DNA of 64,000 nucleotides from Athripsodes cinereus. Its lineage: Eukaryota; Arthropoda; Insecta; Trichoptera; Leptoceridae. Of the stretch, positions 1 to 11,345 are shown piece after piece. Both the position numbers and the translations under genes were made by a program. The stretch lies in NCBI GenBank assembly GCA_947579605.1, contig OX388314.1, positions 6,944,001-7,008,000 on the forward strand, read 5' to 3'. A model generated the notes under the pieces. The model saw nothing but the letters and a program-made list of their open reading frames with translations. It ran no database searches and was not told the origin of the DNA. Position 1 is the stretch's first letter. Each line of letters opens with the position of its first letter.

Positions 1-1113
1 AAAACTATAATTATATTTCACTCATCTTTCACTGTTATTCTGAGTAAAACAGAAATAAAAATATCTGAGAATCAAAGAAATTCTGTTCCAGTTGAATTAA
101 CTACCTGTTAGTTCTGAGTAAATGGAACTTTGGTTATTGTGAAACAAAATTCCACGTGATTACCGTACCCTGAATAGTCCAGAATTATTTCAATCAAAGT
201 AAAGTAACTTTTTATTTACTGGACGCTATGATTTAGATCAGATCTTTTTTTCAAAAATAATTCAGTTTTTTTCAACCTAAAACACTCCCAAACAGTTTCA
301 AGAAGGTTTTTTTCGCTTAAACTTATTCAACACGGTTTTTAGATTAGCAGAAAAATTCAAACTAAGACTTATTTTATTGAGATTCTAAGATTTTCGTTTG
401 TCTATCATCCACTTTAAGGATATTGCTGGAATTAAATAATAATAAAACCAATAACATCGACTCATTCACGTTATTGAATATAAACCAGTTATCGATTAAT
501 TTAATGCTTACATTTTTTTAATGGTAAAATCTAAAAAGAGGAATCGGAAAATTGGAAAGTATTCATTTCTGTTACCGTTAATGACTTCGTTACCTACTTA
601 ATTAAATAAGTGCGTCCGCAATACAAGATTTAATTCGCTTAATAAAAATGGTAGGAGCTTTTCAACAATTACGGTCACCGCTTGAAAACAGCCTTAATTT
701 AATTTTGCTAAATGAGCGTGGCTGAAAAGGCTTTTCTTAATTTAAAAGAGAAGAAAAAATAACGAAAACAAAAGGTTTTATTTAAAAAGAGAAATTTGAA
801 TGCGGACTAATCCGTGTTTTCTATTTACTGTGAACTACGAGTGTATTGTTCTCAAGATGGTGTTTTTTTCTCTCTACCTAATCTTATTAGTTGAAAAGCT
901 CTAAATAACACCTATAAATAACTTAATTCAGTTTGCGTACCTTTCTAAATGTGCGATATTTTTAATGCAGCCTGAATAGAGAAGTGAAGTGAAGAGTTTT
1001 TAATTTATTTTCTTGATTACTGAAAAATGTACGTCAACATTTATGTTTTTCAGTTTTAATGTAATCTATGCAAAACTCTGAGGCAAATGAGTTGTACAGA
1101 AAGAAAAATATTA
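1..1113. other. AT-rich DNA without recognised features
   Basis: No open frame, TIR pair or tandem array was seen. Confidence 0.6.
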
Positions 1114-1363
1114 TTACTACTACTAGTATCCCATCACAGTTTATCCCACGAGTGGGGTAGCCAGCAGACTAACCGCATGCAATATACATGCAAGCTGTCC
1201 TCTCTGTGCCAATAAAAAAGTAAGACATTGTGGATAGGTGGCAAACCTCATCATTGAATTTCAGATGTGAAATGACTTAATTTTTCAAACCCCTGCCTTC
1301 ATAAGACATTCGAAAACTAGCGGAAAAGAGTAGAAGACCCAATTCTTTGCCCGATGCTCCATG
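1114..1363 (-). mobile_element. Family-A copy A1
   Basis: Near full length from ACTACTACTAGTATCCCATC to GATGCTCCATGG. Diverged, with a few indels. Confidence 0.75.
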
Positions 1364-3654
1364 GAACATAGTACATATGTAGCAATGCCCTAATTTTATT
1401 CGCAATACACATCTAATAAAAAAATATATATTGAAATATATGCTTCAAGACGAGAGAAGTTATAGAGTGTTACACATCTTTTCCATTGTTTCTAGATGAT
1501 GTTACTACATTGGTTAAAAAATCACATTGTTTTCTGCGTATTGTTGACTAAACCTAATAAATGTATCATACAGTTTTAAAAATAATTGATATATTTTTCC
1601 AAATAATCGAGACTTAGAAACATTGAATAAAAACAATTAGTTGTTAATGTTTAAGGTTTTCCAGGTTTCACATCAAGATAAACGTTTTAAAAACCACTCT
1701 AGAATACTAATCGAAAACCTGAAAATTCATTAAGTAATAAATTTCATTGGCTATTGTGGATGTTGTTGATAATGTGAAAACAAAACCAAATAACTAACTC
1801 GTACATTGAAATCGCGGCAACCTTCGTCTTACGTCGAAATGTTTCAAATGAAAGGGAGATTTTGTATATCTATGTACTAACTATGTATGTAGTACTAAAC
1901 AGGTGATTACTTTGTGAATTATTATTTATTCAACACACAGTTGAGATATTGAAATATTTAAGACATTTGTTCTGTCAGATGATTTATGAACACTTTAATC
2001 AAATAAACATTTAAATCAGTATAGTGTTTTCTATAGTACATATTGGTTTATTTTTTACTATTTTTATTATGTTCTTTTTGTATTATAATATTAATTTATT
2101 TACTAAGTGGAATCACTTGTTAGATACAGACATTTTTGATATGCTTAAGTCTCTTCTTTGATCATCCACAACATTTTATTATGAGCAAATAGCATCCACG
2201 TCACTTCCTCGAAGAATTGTGAATGTTTTAATGGAATTGCTAGAATTATATTGGCTACTTTAAATTAGTATTTGCAAAATAAAACTTCCTTATCGTAATA
2301 TGTGTTTACCCTTTAATGTATTCACATTTCTTACTGCCAAGTGTACGAACGATAAGTAAAAGCAACTCATAAAAAATCAAACTTTTCACATGAAGGAGAA
2401 ACTTTGTAACCAACTATCTCATATTATATTATTTTTATTCGTCTAACGTGATACATTTCTTAAAATCGTGTGAGCAAAACGAGTATGTCCTTTATACGTA
2501 CTACCATACATTGAACACCATACATTGTGCCACGTATTCAAATATTATAACAGTTATACAGTGTCTATTCTGGTATAACTTTAAAATAAAGTATACCCTG
2601 GAACATTTTTTTAGTGATTAAGTTTTTGATTTAATCAAGTATCTATTTTCAGATTAGCTACAGCTATAATAATAAGCCACTAGCTATGTGTACATTTTTG
2701 TGTAAACGAGTTTTTAACCCGCACTTGAGAATATAATTTTACTTCTTTTTGTCTAACATCAGCTGGTAGATACAAATCGTTTCCTAAAATATGAAGTCGT
2801 TAGTGCGGCCACCTGCAGCGTTCGCCCAAATGACATATTTATAGAGATAATGTTCTTACTTGTTGTGTTTTTTTATTTTTTTCTTTTCTATTCTTAATCT
2901 ATTCGCAATCTCGTCTTCTTTATTCTCCCGCTGCGCATTTATTTGACTTTATTGTAGTCATTTCTATGATAATTTATCTTTCTATAAATTAAAGTTTACC
3001 GAATTGTAATATGTTTACGAATTTATTAACTGAACTTTCAATGAACTCTCTTGACACCGCACCACCGTCATAACTTATTGGTTTTTATTTATTTTTATTC
3101 ACAGTCATGTGTATAACGTAAAGATTATATACTTACTTTCTGCTAGCTCTCTTCTCTCCACTGCTGGATATAGGTCTCTTCTAAAACCTTTCCGAACCCG
3201 AGCAACACAGGCCCACTGCTTTCCCTATCATGCGAACAATATCATCTTTTGTCTTTTGTTGGATGACTTAATTTCTTGTCTTGTTTCTCAAGCTCATGGC
3301 TAGTAGTTGTCCCTCTATGTTCCGTATAGATTATACAAAGTATATAATTGTTAATTATGCAGCCCGTTACACGAATAAAAATGGAATACCTCGATCCACC
3401 AACCCTCCAATCCCATGCTCACCCCAGCACCCTCAAAACATTCACCAAATTTACCTAAAATCTCGAGGAGGTTCCGTAGATGCAACAGCGGGAGCCCGAT
3501 AGACGATCCTAGAGAAAGAAAGCCCCAGCATAGCGACAGATGTATATGAAAAATGGAGAATATCAACGCACACACTTACGACCAAACCGTTATACAAATA
3601 TTATACTTAAATGATCTAGAGTTTGTGTGTTCACATTGTGAAAAGACATTTTAA
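1364..3654. other. AT-rich DNA; a GC-richer patch at 3140-3540
   Basis: The patch has short overlapping frames on both strands (CTCTCCACTGCTGGATATAG; GGAGCCCGATAGACGATCCT) that look like worn LINE coding sequence, but no motif can be named. Confidence 0.4.
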
Positions 3655-3853
3655 ACATATTTGATATTAATAAAACACTGTTTTACTTTTCACTATTAAT
3701 TTATTATTACTCAAGCGCTTTCGTCAAGTTAGCTTGACATTTTCAAGAGAACTAATTACAAGAAATTTTTTTCTCAAAGTCACATGCAACAACAACATTT
3801 TTTATATGTAGGTACCTAAAAACAGAAAAGAAGGGGTAAGGAAGTAAGAGTAG
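3655..3853 (-). repeat. 3' terminal repeat (pLTR) of the Penelope-like element
   Basis: Directly downstream of the endonuclease frame on the minus strand is an untranslated tail. It contains CGAAAGCGCTTGAGTAAT preceded by a short self-complementary stem (TGTCAAG / CTTGAC), and then TAAAACAGTGTTTTATTAAT. The GAAAGCGCT core and the AAAACAGTGTTTT end also occur in the unrelated-looking copy at 43.4-43.9 kb, which supports the call of a Penelope terminal repeat with a hammerhead-like fold. Confidence 0.6.
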
Positions 3854-4399
3854 TTAAGACAATGGTGGATGAACAATTGGTTTCAACAATGGTGATGAAT
3901 GGGGTATTTGAATATTTACTATATTTTTAATATTTCTATGTATTTCCAATGTTTCCAAAGCAATTAATTTTCTATACCGGTTTTCTGAATGTAGGACCCT
4001 TACACTATTCACATCAAAATTGTGATTATGACTAATGCAATGATCCGCCATCTCCGAACAATTAGATAAACCCCTAAGTGCTCTGGAATGTTCTTTGATA
4101 CGAGTGTCTATCGATCGACTGGTCTGTCCGACATATTTGGCATCACAATCATTGCAATCAATACAATAGACACCGCTGCTATTAATTATATTGTTACGGT
4201 CCTTATTATTAAAAAGAAGTTTGCTTAAATTGTTGTTGGTGTAAAATGCTGGATTAAAATATGGTTTTGTAATATTATTTACTTTTTCAGTCAAACTATT
4301 GACGTACAAAATCTTTCTCCAATTCTTATCACTATCTTTTACAATGGGTGCATACAAATATCTATGAATCATTATTTTATTCTGTTTCTTTAATAACAT
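3854..4399 (-). mobile_element. Penelope-like element: GIY-YIG endonuclease end of the polyprotein
   Basis: An uninterrupted 181-codon frame matches the linker plus C-terminal endonuclease of Penelope-like retroelements. GVY (residues 76-78) and YVG (89-91) form the GIY-YIG core. Arg100 in TRIKEH and Glu149 in ALETLEI are the expected catalytic positions. Cys79, Cys82 and Cys85, with His104 and His120, fit the zinc-binding linker and His pattern. Residues 30-70 resemble the linker that follows the reverse transcriptase. No reverse transcriptase is found further upstream on the minus strand (above 4400), so this is a 5'-truncated copy. The first Met is arbitrary. In intact elements the domain nicks target DNA to prime reverse transcription. 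The open frame suggests a fairly recent insertion. Confidence 0.85.
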
Positions 4400-4918
4400 C
4401 GTTATTATACTTAACTTAAAACATGTAAGATAAGGAAAATAAGAAATAGGTAAAAATTAAAAGTTTAAGTTAATGTTAAAGAGATGATATCAATCCAAAA
4501 ATACACATGGTTATTTATTTATTTACATATACTCGTATAAAATGTCGAAAAAACCTTGAGGGCACAAAATAAAAATAACAGTATAGTAAATCAAATTCAG
4601 AAAACGAACAAATCGACAATACACCTGAAAATGATTTATCAATGAAAATTAATGAAATGATTAAGTTTCGCTTTAGAGGCTTTTAGTTTATATGGCTGCA
4701 AGAGGACAACCTGTTTGATGTTATAACACTGGTTACCCCATTCAGGGGATTCCGTGAATGTATATTAATAGTAAGCTTGAATTGCAAAAAAACTTTGTAA
4801 AACAAAAATAAACTTTGTGCATACTTTAATTTTTTAAGGATATTTTATTCGTCAAGATCTTTAAAAAAAGTTTTGTAATCACTTTTCTTTGACGTGAAAG
4901 CTATCGAGTTTCACTCTA

Positions 4919-5344
4919 TTTTAGACTTAAACAGGATCTTTATAAGATTTTAGCAAACAAATTGATGAATTTTTAATTGAAATTCTTTGTGTAACAATGT
5001 TTTTCTTCACACAAAGAAAATTTAAAAACTTAACTAAATTTTCGTGGGTGTATGATTTTTTATACATTAATTTAGTATTTTTTTCAGTACACGAGTCTGT
5101 AAACGAAACTTGAGAAATTTTCGCAATTTTTCGTTTATTTTTTAAGTGTTTTTTGACTTCATCCAAGCTGAGATTTTGATTTATGTGAGTCCTTTAAATA
5201 TTTACTTTGTTCGCGTGCAGCATAATTCGGTCCTTCGAGACGGATTTTTTTTAACCGTGCACCGTGTCCGGATAATTTATTAGGTCTGATTTTGAAAGTA
5301 GGGTAAAGTAGGATTGCAAGTAATTGCTTAAAAATATTTTTCAC
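4919..5344 (-). other. Two overlapping unrecognised minus-strand open frames
   Basis: Frames of 61 codons (5344-5159) and 79 codons (5166-4927) overlap by 8 bp in different frames. Together they give a Lys-rich, soluble-looking peptide (e.g. GHGARLKKIRLEGPNYAARE, then VSFTDSCTEKNTKLMYKKSY) without the Leu/Ile/Phe bias of random AT-rich frames nearby. One frameshift would join them, so a decayed transposase or retroelement fragment is possible. No motif I can name. Low support as a gene. Confidence 0.25.
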
Positions 5345-5634
5345 GTACGTACAGTATAATATTATCTTTTACGTTATAATATTATTTGTGCTCTGAAAAA
5401 GCTTTATAAATATACAAAACAAAAGTAAACGAATTGTTGTAAAAAACACATAATATGTTATGTTTTGTTTAAACTAGATATAATTCACTGAATCTTTTAT
5501 AATTATGGAATGTACATTTGTTTTACCTTTTTATTAATTTTTCCTGTATAGAGAATATATATATAAAAATACAACCATATCAAATTTAGTCAGAGTGGGC
5601 GAATTATAACAATGGTGCCCTTTCTTCCAACTAT

Positions 5635-5805
5635 TCATTCATACCATCACGTCATTTCTCATAAATGGGATAGCCAGCGAACCAACTACATGTCATAATA
5701 ATACAAGTCGTCATCTTCATGCCAATAAAAGTTAAGACCTTCATATTGTGAGGCATACCTTATTGCTGAATTGAAGGTGTAAATTGTCTTAATACGTGAT
5801 TCTTC
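5635..5805 (-). mobile_element. Family-A copy A2 (partial)
   Basis: ATACCATCACGTCATTTCTC to the AAATTGTCTTAA region; the part that includes the CGAGTGTCC box is missing. Strongly diverged. Confidence 0.6.
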
Positions 5806-6505
5806 TAATTAATCTAAGGTTAAGCCTATTTTTATTTACATTATTCATTTGTATATTTTTTACTGTCCATTGATCACAATACATAAAATTTTATACAAAA
5901 ATGTTAGGTTAGTTGGAAGATATCGCATCCCTGCGATAAACTCGCCCAAAATTTTTCGTTTATCCCTTGTTGTAATCTTATTGTTTTTATACAAATATTT
6001 TGTACAATTAAGTTTATTATTATTATTATTCAAATAAGATGCAATCCATAAACATACAAAACGCGAATGTATTGCAAAGGTGCGATCTCTTCCAACTATC
6101 CCAAATTTTTACCTCATAATTACCTATACGAAAATCAAAACTACGAAATGAAGTTTACACACGGTTATTGTGAACTCAACTGTGACCAAAATATTATGGT
6201 AAAACGAGGTTTAAAATAAGTGGCCACATTTAATAATATCAGCTAATAACAGACAGAAATTACTGAAAACCGCAAATGTGCAATTAAATTTTCCTCAGAA
6301 ATCTCGTTTTAATGTTATATGAATATATAGAAACACACAATAATACCGTTATAACGTTTTCATACTATATCCATAAATTGTATTACTGCAGACAGTAGAT
6401 GACAAATTATATGCCAACACATTTTTGTATATTCTTTTGCTAATTGTTATACTTTTTTACATATTGAAATGATAGCCTTAAATTGATAATCTTAACAGAT
6501 ATTAT

Positions 6506-6757
6506 CGATGGAATAGCACACAGATGTGGTAAATGCAGTTTTCATAGTTTTGAGATAGGTAATCAATGTTGAAAGTTTGAGATGCCATACCATTTAGTAC
6601 TAACCACACATAATTTTTGTTAAATATCTCGTTAACGACACAGAGTTACGCAATAATATTCCTTAGAAACATACTTCAGATGATATAGATTCACATGCGT
6701 ATAATAACTCATTTTCGGTAAAAACTGCATCTACCACATCTGTGCGCTATGCCATCG
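6506..6757. mobile_element. TIR MITE, 252 bp, with 37-bp terminal inverted repeats
   Basis: The left end starts CGATGGAATAGCACACAGAT and continues GTGGTAAATGCAGTTTT. The right end, inverted, gives CGATGGCATAGCGCACAGAT then GTGGTAGATGCAGTTTT (3 mismatches in 37). TTAT stands on both sides (6502-6505, 6758-6761). No ORF. The superfamily is not clear; a 3-4 bp duplication would fit PIF/Harbinger-like elements. Confidence 0.82.
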
Positions 6758-7744
6758 TTATTATTATTATAGACAGTGAGACGATTCTTGCTTAGATCAT
6801 TACAGCTGAAGGCCAATGTGATCCCAGAAGAAAATTTTAAATGATGAATTCAACTAAACATCCAGATGACATAATTTCAACATATATTCCCATTTTTCCT
6901 ATGAATTTTGCTTATGTCATATCAGAAAGTAATAACATTTGTCTAATCTCTAATACATTATATAATAGTTATTAAAACAAAATCTCAAATTCTTCCTAGC
7001 GCAAAAAGTCTTGCCACTATACTTATAAATACAAACTGAATAAGAGGCATTTATATATCATGCCATAATTTGCTCAGATGTCATCTTGCTCAATATTTTA
7101 AGCTTACAGGTAGTTTACTGGCTATTTCACATGTCAGAGATGCTAAGATAGTAAGGAAGAAGAAAATATTTCAAAATTTTTTTATTTCAGTCTTACAAGT
7201 TTGCATATAATCCAGTTTCTCTTACGTTTTTTTTTTTCATTATAATAATCATGCATATAATTTTATCTGCACTTGGATATTATTAGTACCTGTATGGTGG
7301 TATAGTATATTATTGCACAACAACTCTGTTCATATTATAGATATCGTGGATATCATGGTACGAGTATTTTGTAATAATAATTCTTTCTTTACCGGTGGTT
7401 GGTCTCTAGTGAAAATAATAAAATTTACCGGCAAATTGGATACGTTCCTCTTCCTTATAAATGTCCTGTGGAGCGTATTATCTACTACATACTTGTGCAC
7501 AACTACGTACTAAGAGTATCTCCAACGAAATGTTGAACTTTTATATATACGAAACGAATTTGTGTTTTTCTTTAACCCTTTATTGCTTTTTTCAATAGTA
7601 CAGGTTAGAAACAAACCTGCATCTCGATTGCGTCTCGATTTCGTTGTCACAGAAACAATATATTATAAAAGAGGGTCAATCAGGCTATCGTTATCATTGT
7701 GGACATAAAATAAAAGTTAAATCACTTTTTGTATGACCCGGTAT

Positions 7745-7972
7745 ATATGCATCTCTTTACTTCTTGGCTCCAGTGCCGTCAGCCGATCCACCGCTCCCGG
7801 TCTTGACCTATCTTTTTAAAGTGTCAGGTTCTCCCGACGTCGGCTATCACCCTGGCGTAGCCTTTTCTATACTGTGTTGCCCAGAACAGCTCTTCCACTC
7901 TCTGATGTATTTTAGCCAAGACATCTGGGCCTTCCCACACCGCGACCACCCTCAATTTTTCCCTTCAAGATG
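7745..7972 (-). mobile_element. LINE C-terminal remnant with a GVGRPR motif
   Basis: The minus strand reads KGKIEGGRGVGRPRCLG and, after a frameshift, RVEELFWATQYRKGYARV followed by IADVG. This is the 'GKRGVGRKxxSWL...LF..A.DR..F..LIA.L' ending seen in R1/Jockey-type LINEs of insects. GC content is higher than in the surroundings. At least one frameshift is present. Confidence 0.65.
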
Positions 7973-7979
7973 AGTTGGA

Positions 7980-9045
7980 GTAAACCATATTTTATTTCTT
8001 GCCTATAAATGTTGTAAACTCTTTCTGGTCAACAATAACTGAACTTTATTATATAATTTACATAGATGTATGAATTATTAATCATTTATTGTTGTTTCAT
8101 GTTTTAAGAAAGTATTTAAACATATTGCTTTTACATATTGTATCGACTCGTAATAAAATGTATTGAAATACATATTTGTATACCTATATAGTTGTGTTAT
8201 AACACCCGCATATAAACTAAACCCATGCCAAATTACAACTTTATTACTATTGACAAATTGTTGAGTGATTATTAAACAACTATTGCCTGCGATTAAAACC
8301 GTATTGGGTCATACATAAATGTATAACTCAATTTCTGAGTTCATGAATCTCGTAATTTGAATCGCGTAATGCTGCTCAGTGCTCCGATTTTACGTAGATG
8401 AGAATTAGTTTATTAATAAAAAGAGTGTCTAACAAGAAGAAACAATATACAGAAAATCTTCGTATAAGTCGACATGATGATAAAATGTCTCAAATCAAAA
8501 TCTCCTTGTTCGATTTTGATTCGAGATTGTATTTTTGTACCGTCCTCATTTAATCAGGATTTTGTCTCCAGTTACTGTGATGACTATACTACTCTTAAGG
8601 CAGACACGGATCTCTTTCTCCCGATCTATTCACGAAGTTGCGAAGATGTTTCATATCTAACTTTTCAATTTAAATTTATGTCTGTTAAGGGCCTCACAAG
8701 GTTGCAGGCAAAAACATTTTTCTACGATTGAGTATTACTTTACCCAACCAACCGCAAAAATTGTATCACAATATGAATATTCAATACAATATCCTCATAT
8801 TATAATAATGCTACACATCTCCAAACACCTTCCCAAAGCTTGTAGAAGCTTTTACCGTATGTTCATTCCTTCCATTTCAACACACTTTGAATTTTATAAC
8901 AAGTAATCTCATCGAAAATTCTCACCTCTGCCTCAAATATTGTACGAGTATATTCAAACTTACTTACAATACCACAAACATTTAAATGTGTTTCTTAAAA
9001 ATTACTTTACATTATGTACCGAAATGTCTAAATAATTTACTTCTC
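7980..9045. other. AT-rich DNA without recognised features
   Basis: An 85-codon frame at 8474-8731 shows no motif and no splice context, and is probably chance. Confidence 0.5.
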
Positions 9046-9510
9046 TGTGGAGTCCCTCTTAAAAATATGTCTCTCACTCTTTTTAGTAGATTTTCAAGTG
9101 AACTGTAAAAGGCAGATATTCGTAAAACCTCACGAATAAGAGACTACTACATCTACAATTACAATCTGCTTTTGCAAATCTGCAAAATGCTTTTGCAATA
9201 TCTGCACCTGTAGTCTGGAACAGGCTTCCACAGACGATCAGAGAAACGCAGGACATATCTCGTTTCAAGAACCAACTGAAAACTTATCTATTCAAGAAAT
9301 CTCACGGAATAATTCAGGCACAACCTTAGTTAGCAAAGAGCGCCTTTGAGGTGGATTTTTTTCACAAAACGGCGCTTTACAAATCATCCAAATAATAATA
9401 ATAATCAATTGACTAATCTACAATTCAGCGATGAGGCATCCTGAATGTTTTATTTTTTAAGTGTTTTAGTTCATTAACTACATGCAGTTTTGGATATGCT
9501 GTGATGTTTT
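9046..9510 (+). mobile_element. Family-A copy A3, interrupted by a LINE
   Basis: The 5' half is at 9046-9160 and the 3' half at 9416-9510. The middle is the LINE insertion described at 9161-9415. Removing the insert and one copy of the duplicated 10-mer restores the usual family-A order. Confidence 0.75.
9161..9415 (+). mobile_element. CR1/L2-type LINE 3' end inserted into a family-A retroposon
   Basis: The + frame encodes ISAPVVWNRLPQTIRETQDI followed by SRFKNQLKTYLFKKSHG and a stop. This is the standard C-terminus of CR1/L2/Rex-type LINEs (V-W-N-x-L-P ... F-K-x-x-L-K-x-x-L-F). The 3' UTR contains ACAAAACGGCGC and ends in (AATA)/(TAA) repeats. The 10-mer ATCTACAATT stands on both sides (9151-9160, 9416-9425) and is duplicated from the family-A host, so this is a TPRT insertion. 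Just inside the left border is a short direct repeat, CTTTTGCAA...CTTTTGCAA. Confidence 0.85.
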
Positions 9511-10254
9511 TCAGAAGTTTGTAAGCAAGTGTAGGTATTAAAAATAAAATGTGTTCATTCAGTAATTTATTCTCTACAATCTAATGATTACACAACAAAC
9601 TCCTATCTATCTTTTTTAAACATCTTGCTATCTCTCAAAATTGGGGTTGTCAGTGGTCAGAGTACAGAATAAACATTATATTACGGGTGTCCTCGCTATA
9701 CCATGAAATTGGTATTCTTGATGTGTTTTGATGTTCAAGCAAAATACTTGAACAAAAAAAATGGGAGACCTTTTATCTGCCAGAAACTCTGTGCAGGTTT
9801 TATATAACGTATATTTAAATACAATCAACCACTATTATAAGCGATTCAATATTGCAAGCTCTTTAAAATATCAAAGGGTTTATTATGAAATCGATTTTTC
9901 TAGTTAATTAATTTTGGATAATAACAGTGATTAATAGAGTAAAATTCTGCAACACATTTACTGCAAATATATTTACAAAAATAATATAGTTATGGGTAAA
10001 AGCAATATGTAATACTCTTTTCATTATTGCTTTATAAAGCGTTTGACAACCATGTGAATATTGAAGCTTGGAGAGCTTTTGTGCACAAAGTTGTATCCTC
10101 ATAATATTGCATAGTGTAAGTACTTGAGCGCTGTAAATCAGATGCAAGCTGCGTGGCTGAACAAGAAGAATGTTATTTGTAAATTTAATATGGAATATTA
10201 AAAACACTGTTAATTTTAATTTATAATTTAGTATTAAATCAATTAACAATGATT

Positions 10255-10315
10255 AAATACTAATACAAATTGCCGAGCGCTTTCGCCTTGCTGCATTTTC
10301 AGGGCAACTGTTAAT
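10255..10315 (-). repeat. Penelope-type terminal repeat fragment with hammerhead-like core
   Basis: On the minus strand CCTGAAAATGCAGCAAGG is followed by CGAAAGCGCTCGGCAAT. The CTGA...GCGAAAGCGCT layout is the same as in the terminal repeats at 3.7 kb and 43.5 kb. Only the terminal region remains; no endonuclease frame is attached. Confidence 0.5.
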
Positions 10316-10375
10316 TTTTTTTTAAATAAACCTTGCCGCAAATCGAAAGAGTTGGGAAACAAGTATTCGTATTTA

Positions 10376-10450
10376 GCCATTGTTATTTATTTATTTATTT
10401 ATTTATTTATTTTACAACACACGGCGTGAGCCTTTTACATGTTAATGTTA
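10376..10450 (-). repeat. (TTTA)n tract with the ACGGCGTGAGCCTTTTACAT terminus, copy 3
   Basis: A TTATTTATTTA run of ~35 bp is followed by the reverse complement of the same retroelement 3' terminus. The run is the poly-AATA tail read from the other strand. Sequence continuing to about 10640 is probably its A-rich 3' UTR. Confidence 0.55.
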
Positions 10451-11094
10451 ATCAAGCAGTATAACAAACAACAAACACGAACAGATACAATAGTCAAGAA
10501 TACATTATTACATACATAGATTTGAAGTGAAAAATCAATGAAGCAACAGTCAATAATAAAAAAAGGACAAAGCAAAACATAAGAAGTCAATAGGAAACAA
10601 AATGTCAACGATAAAAAAAATTGCATTAATTAATATCAATTCAAACAAGCATGAATATGTCAAAATAATAATAAAAAAAAAATCCGATCAGAAAGATAAT
10701 AATTTGATAATATGCAATTAGGATGATTATTATTTGATTCAATACTTAATTATTTGTGAAAATATAGTGTTTTTAATATATGTAACGTTTCAAATTTTTA
10801 TATTAGAATGAATTTACACAAATTTAACGCATCAACTTTAAATTTAGTTTGTCAAAAAAAAGGTTTCATACAAGTTAGGTATTCATATAACATCGCGTAT
10901 AAAATATCTTATATCTTAGATTAATCATTTAGTCATGGTACCCGTTCTAAATGTTTTATTTTTGACACAGTGAAGACGAATGTTAACTTTTAAAGTTATA
11001 TTAGCATAAAAGGATAAACCACACAATACAAAAATAAAAATAATTCAAAACAATGCACCGAGGATGAGTAAATCATTCATTGCAATTTCAATAT

Positions 11095-11345
11095 CCCGTG
11101 GAGCACCCGGTAAAGAATTGGTCTCCCACTCTTCTGCGTAAGTTTTCGAGTGTCCTGTAAAAGGCAGGTGTTCGAAAAAAATAAGACATTTTACATCTTA
11201 AATTCAGCGTTGAGGTTTGCCACCCATCCTGAATGTCTTGATTTTATACTGGCACGAAGAGGACAGTTTGTATGTTTCTTACATACAGCTGATCTGCTGG
11301 CTACCCCACTTGTGGGATATGCCGTGATGGTATAGTAGTAGTAGT
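11095..11345 (+). mobile_element. Family-A retroposon, full length, copy A4
   Basis: A reference copy of the dominant repeat of the window. It starts CCCGTGGAGCACCCGGTAAA, passes TTTTCGAGTGTCCTGTAAAA (which has a loose resemblance to a Pol III B box), then CCACCCATCCTGAATGTCTT and ACCCCACTTGTGGGATATGC, and ends GATGGTA(TAG)n. By eye it differs from the copy at 27.6 kb at about 8 of ~245 positions. It contains a ~61-codon open frame (11150-11335) that is also open in two other full copies. I do not recognise the family; a SINE or short non-autonomous LINE is most likely. Confidence 0.85.

Noticed and set aside
8474..8731. 85-codon + frame
   Set aside because: No recognisable motif, no splice sites, not repeated elsewhere in the window.
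10380..10412. (TTTA)n run as an independent microsatellite
   Set aside because: It is next to a retroelement 3' terminus and is best read as that element's tail.
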